Shown: positions 34,801-36,113 of the stretch, piece after piece | Position numbering within the stretch: the stretch's first letter is position 1 | Layout of the letters: the number at the start of each line of letters is the position of its first letter | Assembly (NCBI GenBank): GCA_016931935.1 | Contig: JAFGDW010000147.1 | Location: forward strand, 1 to 36,113 | Source of the DNA: Candidatus Zhuqueibacterota bacterium | Lineage (GTDB): Bacteria > Zhuqueibacterota > Zhuqueibacteria > Thermofontimicrobiales > Thiofontviventaceae | Reading direction: 5' to 3' | Length of the DNA stretch: 36,113 bases | Position numbers and translations under genes: made by a program | The notes under the pieces: model-generated | Databases searched by the model: none | Told to the model about the DNA's origin: nothing | The model's input: only the letters and a program-made list of their open reading frames with translations

Positions 34801-35640
34801 AAATTTTGCATAGCGAAAAGATGGTGTGCCGCCCTTACTCCAGTCCTGGCCGGCACCATAGCCAACATGAAGCGCTCCGGTGCCATCAACAAAAACATCC
34901 GGTGAACCTGTACGCCCACCAGCATCGGCATGGATAATATTGCCGATCTCCGACCAATTCGTACCGCCATCAGTTGAGCGATAGTACGTTACTTTGCCGG
35001 GCCAATCATCGGGGCAGCCGATCATCATATGCACATTATTACTCGGGCCACTGGCCAATTCCAACCGGTCGTCGCCGCGATATGGAGAAAAATCATCCTG
35101 TTCACGTTCTTCGGTGCCGTTAAAGAATCGATAATAACGAACAGGTCCCCAAATATCATTATTGATTGAACCGCGTGCCATATGGACTTTGTTTTTTGAG
35201 TCGACCTCAACACGGAACACATAGCCGCGGGCAATATTTGTGAAAACCTGAATCGGAGAGCTCCAGCCTGCGGCTGTTTTGTAAATATAAAAACCATCAT
35301 AATTATTATCGCCACCGTATCTTCGGTAGGTGATATGAGGGTAACCCAACGTATCAACTGAGATGGCCGCGCCAAAGCGAAATTCGCCTTCTTCACCGAT
35401 GGTATTCGGTACAGTTTCTTGGGATAACTTATTACCATTTGCATCAAAAACCGTATAAATAACTCCATTGTTCATAGCAATTACATGGACTTTTCCGGTT
35501 TTTTTATCAATATCCAGATAGGGTGTATTACCGCTTGATACCGGTACCGGATTTGACCATGTCTGGGCATGCAGAAAACCAGCGTTGAAGGAGAGAATAA
35601 AAATTACAAATAGAAGTCTCAATGCTAGGTTGCGTTTCAT
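31849..35640 (-). CDS. Large secreted multidomain protein: BNR-like propeller, PKD, cadherin-like and FlgD/T9SS-type C-terminal domains
   Basis: A 1263-residue exported protein. Residues 1-25 are a signal peptide ending LHA-Q. About 27-390 is a sialidase/BNR-like propeller (e.g. YYRSTDGGTNWSEIG and LSDDYGETWGDK Asp-box-like motifs). Three PKD domains follow (about 395-655: DASGSTDNVGISTYEWDWNNDG, SHTFADNGTYNVVVTV, quoted in part), then four cadherin/tandem-95-like repeats (about 660-1050; NQTVNEGQSFTAIQLDNY, DQSVNQGTAFSQIQLDNY). A Fn3-like region (1055-1160) leads to a C-terminal FlgD Ig-like/type IX sorting-type domain (PNPFSASNSQTHITYHLKK, GGIYLCRMLV). Function is likely surface adhesion or polysaccharide binding; no catalytic residues are convincing. 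The start has AAGGAG eight bases upstream. Confidence 0.88.
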   Translation of the reverse strand: MKRNLALRLLFVIFILSFNAGFLHAQTWSNPVPVSSGNTPYLDIDKKTGKVHVIAMNNGVIYTVFDANGNKLSQETVPNTIGEEGEFRFGAAISVDTLGYPHITYRRYGGDNNYDGFYIYKTAAGWSSPIQVFTNIARGYVFRVEVDSKNKVHMARGSINNDIWGPVRYYRFFNGTEEREQDDFSPYRGDDRLELASGPSNNVHMMIGCPDDWPGKVTYYRSTDGGTNWSEIGNIIHADAGGRTGSPDVFVDGTGALHVGYGAGQDWSKGGTPSFRYAKFVNGTKVTDVAVTDSYELSSWHHDLGIGSIAASPDGKYVVAAYLTTDGGELFARLSDDYGETWGDKTKLASTGGGSEGRNKHYIRANGYKFYLVIPYGSGPVEMRMLEVQPPVPPEADAGGPYTGVEGTAISFDASGSTDNVGISTYEWDWNNDGTFDQSTATPTITHAFTDDYSGEVLLRCTNTMGLKDMATAIVTVTNANPVADAGDAKTGNEGAAISFTVTVTDPGTADTHTASWNFNDGSTAASGLSVSHTFADNGTYNVVVTVTDDDGGTATDNVSVTVNNVNPVAEAGGPYSGNINMNIPVTGDVTDAGTADTHTYEWDLDNNGSFEKSGKTVNAVFTSIGQHTVSLRVTDDDGGQGTDTATITTYNNAPQISTIANQTVNEGQSFTAIQLDNYGSDPNNADNQLTWSVKGAVNLAASIANRVLSVSPVNPDWNGSEILTLIVKDPDQLVDSTAVTFTVNPVNDAPVFSAIPDTSFMEDDTLIVSNTYFAKFVTDVDNVPADLQFEIRNNNHLTWLVDIIAKKYFIYPQFGWNGTEVLTVRVSDGSGGTDETTWSVTVRHEQQYLDSLRVDDIPDQSVNQGTAFSQIQLDNYVTDLDFPDNQITWTYQGNVNLSVNIASRAATVAPLNPDWLGTENITFVATNPRGITDNTTVAFTVRLNNVEPTLAPVDAISFNEDETYSMPLATLLEKVTDPDTGPAALTFEIRNNTNITWTINNSSQTMDISAKQDWNGAETVKLRVTDDAGGFDEADWAITVVSVKDAPKPFSLHDPEVTFFFWPENAEFSWEESVDPDEAESPQYQFYLSSDPNFQDASKLFTTPIITDETSLTLPKIRERVEAGTYYWKVYAFSKDALFAESNEVGVIHVATGSWIAVEDQADAETPDKFALLPNHPNPFSASNSQTHITYHLKKDADVQLVIFNTLGQQVRVLKTEFERAGVHQISWDGRDAVGRQVAGGIYLCRMLVDNQVFNQKMMILQ

Positions 35641-35676
35641 ACTGACTACTCCTTGATGAATATGTTGTTGTGAGAC

Positions 35677-35697
35677 CTCATAATGATAAATTATGAG
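35677..35697. promoter_or_regulatory. Inverted repeat in the leader of the PKD-protein gene
   Basis: CTCATAAT (35677-35684) pairs with ATTATGAG (35690-35697) around a five-base loop, 37 bases upstream of the ATG. TGAGAC is repeated directly at 35671-35676 and 35694-35699. It may be an operator or a short mRNA hairpin. No convincing promoter can be assigned to this gene. Confidence 0.4.
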
Positions 35698-35998
35698 ACA
35701 TTGAAAATTAAGCGTGGTAAATTCGGAAAATGTCTTGCAAAATGTATACCAAGATAAAATGTGTTGGTTTTTACCAATACGTTTTTTATGAATTGGCTGG
35801 AGAAAAGCAGTAATTAAGGCATATGCGACTGATCAGACATGTGCATTTCCCCTTTTTTGTCGTGCATGGCTCTGAAACAACTGTATCAAAATAAACCGGA
35901 TGAGTGGTCTAATTTCAAGTTTGTAATGGAGTAAAGTAGCGGACACTTGCAAAAGCAGCGATATTTTACTAAGGTTAGGTCACGCGCATAAATTGCAC

Positions 35999-36112
35999 TT
36001 ATAGTATTACAAATGAACATTTGCATTTTTGTGCAAAATATTTTTTAATATCAGCCAATCAGCCCTGTTAGACAAGGTGAAACATGAAAGGTGAAATGTC
36101 AAACGTAATAAA
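35999..36112. repeat. Dispersed three-block intergenic repeat, copy B (runs to window end)
   Basis: Second copy of the element at 26533-26735: block 1 35999-36024, block 2 TTTTGTGCAAAA (36027-36038), block 3 36072-36112 beginning ACAAGGTGAAACATGAAAGG. The window ends inside or at the end of block 3. The remaining part of 35700-35998 holds only short frames (longest about 23 codons from 35823), which I do not support. Confidence 0.72.
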
Positions 36113-36113
36113 A

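Noticed and set aside
35822..35893. 23-codon frame near the right end
   Set aside because: Too short, with no ribosome site and no similarity that I can recognise.
1..36113. CRISPR array, tRNA or rRNA genes
   Set aside because: No regularly spaced repeats of 25-40 bases, no tRNA-like T-loop (GGTTCGANTCC) with an acceptor stem, and no rRNA-like conserved stretches were seen in any spacer.

Overview
The window looks like chromosomal DNA of a free-living, Gram-negative, probably anaerobic or microaerobic bacterium of the FCB assemblage. My best guess is a Calditrichota/KSB1-like lineage. The grounds are: an extracellular PKD/cadherin-like protein with a C-terminal FlgD-like/type IX sorting-type domain, a FadL-type outer membrane protein, a SPOR lipoprotein, very large periplasmic TPR proteins, an Na+-NQR operon beside rubrerythrins and a flavodiiron protein, and many SpoIIE-type phosphatases. 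This is inference from gene content; no 16S or tRNA gene is present. Several promoters fit the sigma70 pattern TTGAnn-17 bp-TATnnT, unlike the Bacteroidota-type promoter.

Layout. Bases 1-205 hold the tail of an IS4-type transposase. Bases 294-5343 (+) are housekeeping genes: a DUF4416 protein, purM and gpsA (overlapping), asnS, acyP and apt. Bases 5526-7927 (+) hold a secreted TPR/CsgG-like protein and a FadL-like outer membrane protein, ended by a clear terminator. From 8458 to 21572 everything is on the minus strand. First is a YitT-family membrane protein. Next is a four-gene partner-switching operon read from a strong promoter at 13507 (STAS anti-anti-sigma, RsbW-like kinase, GAF-GAF-SpoIIE phosphatase, receiver-SpoIIE phosphatase). 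Then come a CPBP-like membrane/SpoIIE phosphatase fusion, an NHL/FN3 lipoprotein, an uncharacterised DGHIH-motif protein and a 986-residue TPR protein. A SPOR lipoprotein (+) follows at 22139-22678.

Bases 22880-31531 (-) form a redox block. In transcription order it is: flavodiiron protein, nqrB, a methyltransferase, nqrC, nqrD, a 300-bp repeat-bearing gap, nqrE, nqrF, a conserved hypothetical, a ferritin-like protein and rubrerythrin. nqrA is absent. The flavodiiron gene occupies its usual place and overlaps nqrB by one base (TAATG). NqrB also lacks the N-terminal extension that contacts NqrA in characterised enzymes, which makes an NqrA-less, flavodiiron-linked NQR the most interesting hypothesis here. 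Bases 31849-35640 (-) encode the large secreted PKD/cadherin-like protein.

Intergenic DNA is rich in dispersed repeats. One three-block element occurs at 26533-26735 (inside the nqr operon) and again at 35999-36112. Others are REP-like hairpins and CCTGAGC-type repeats at 8014-8342, 17538-17625 and 24618-24746, and GGTTATC iterons at 4335-4381.
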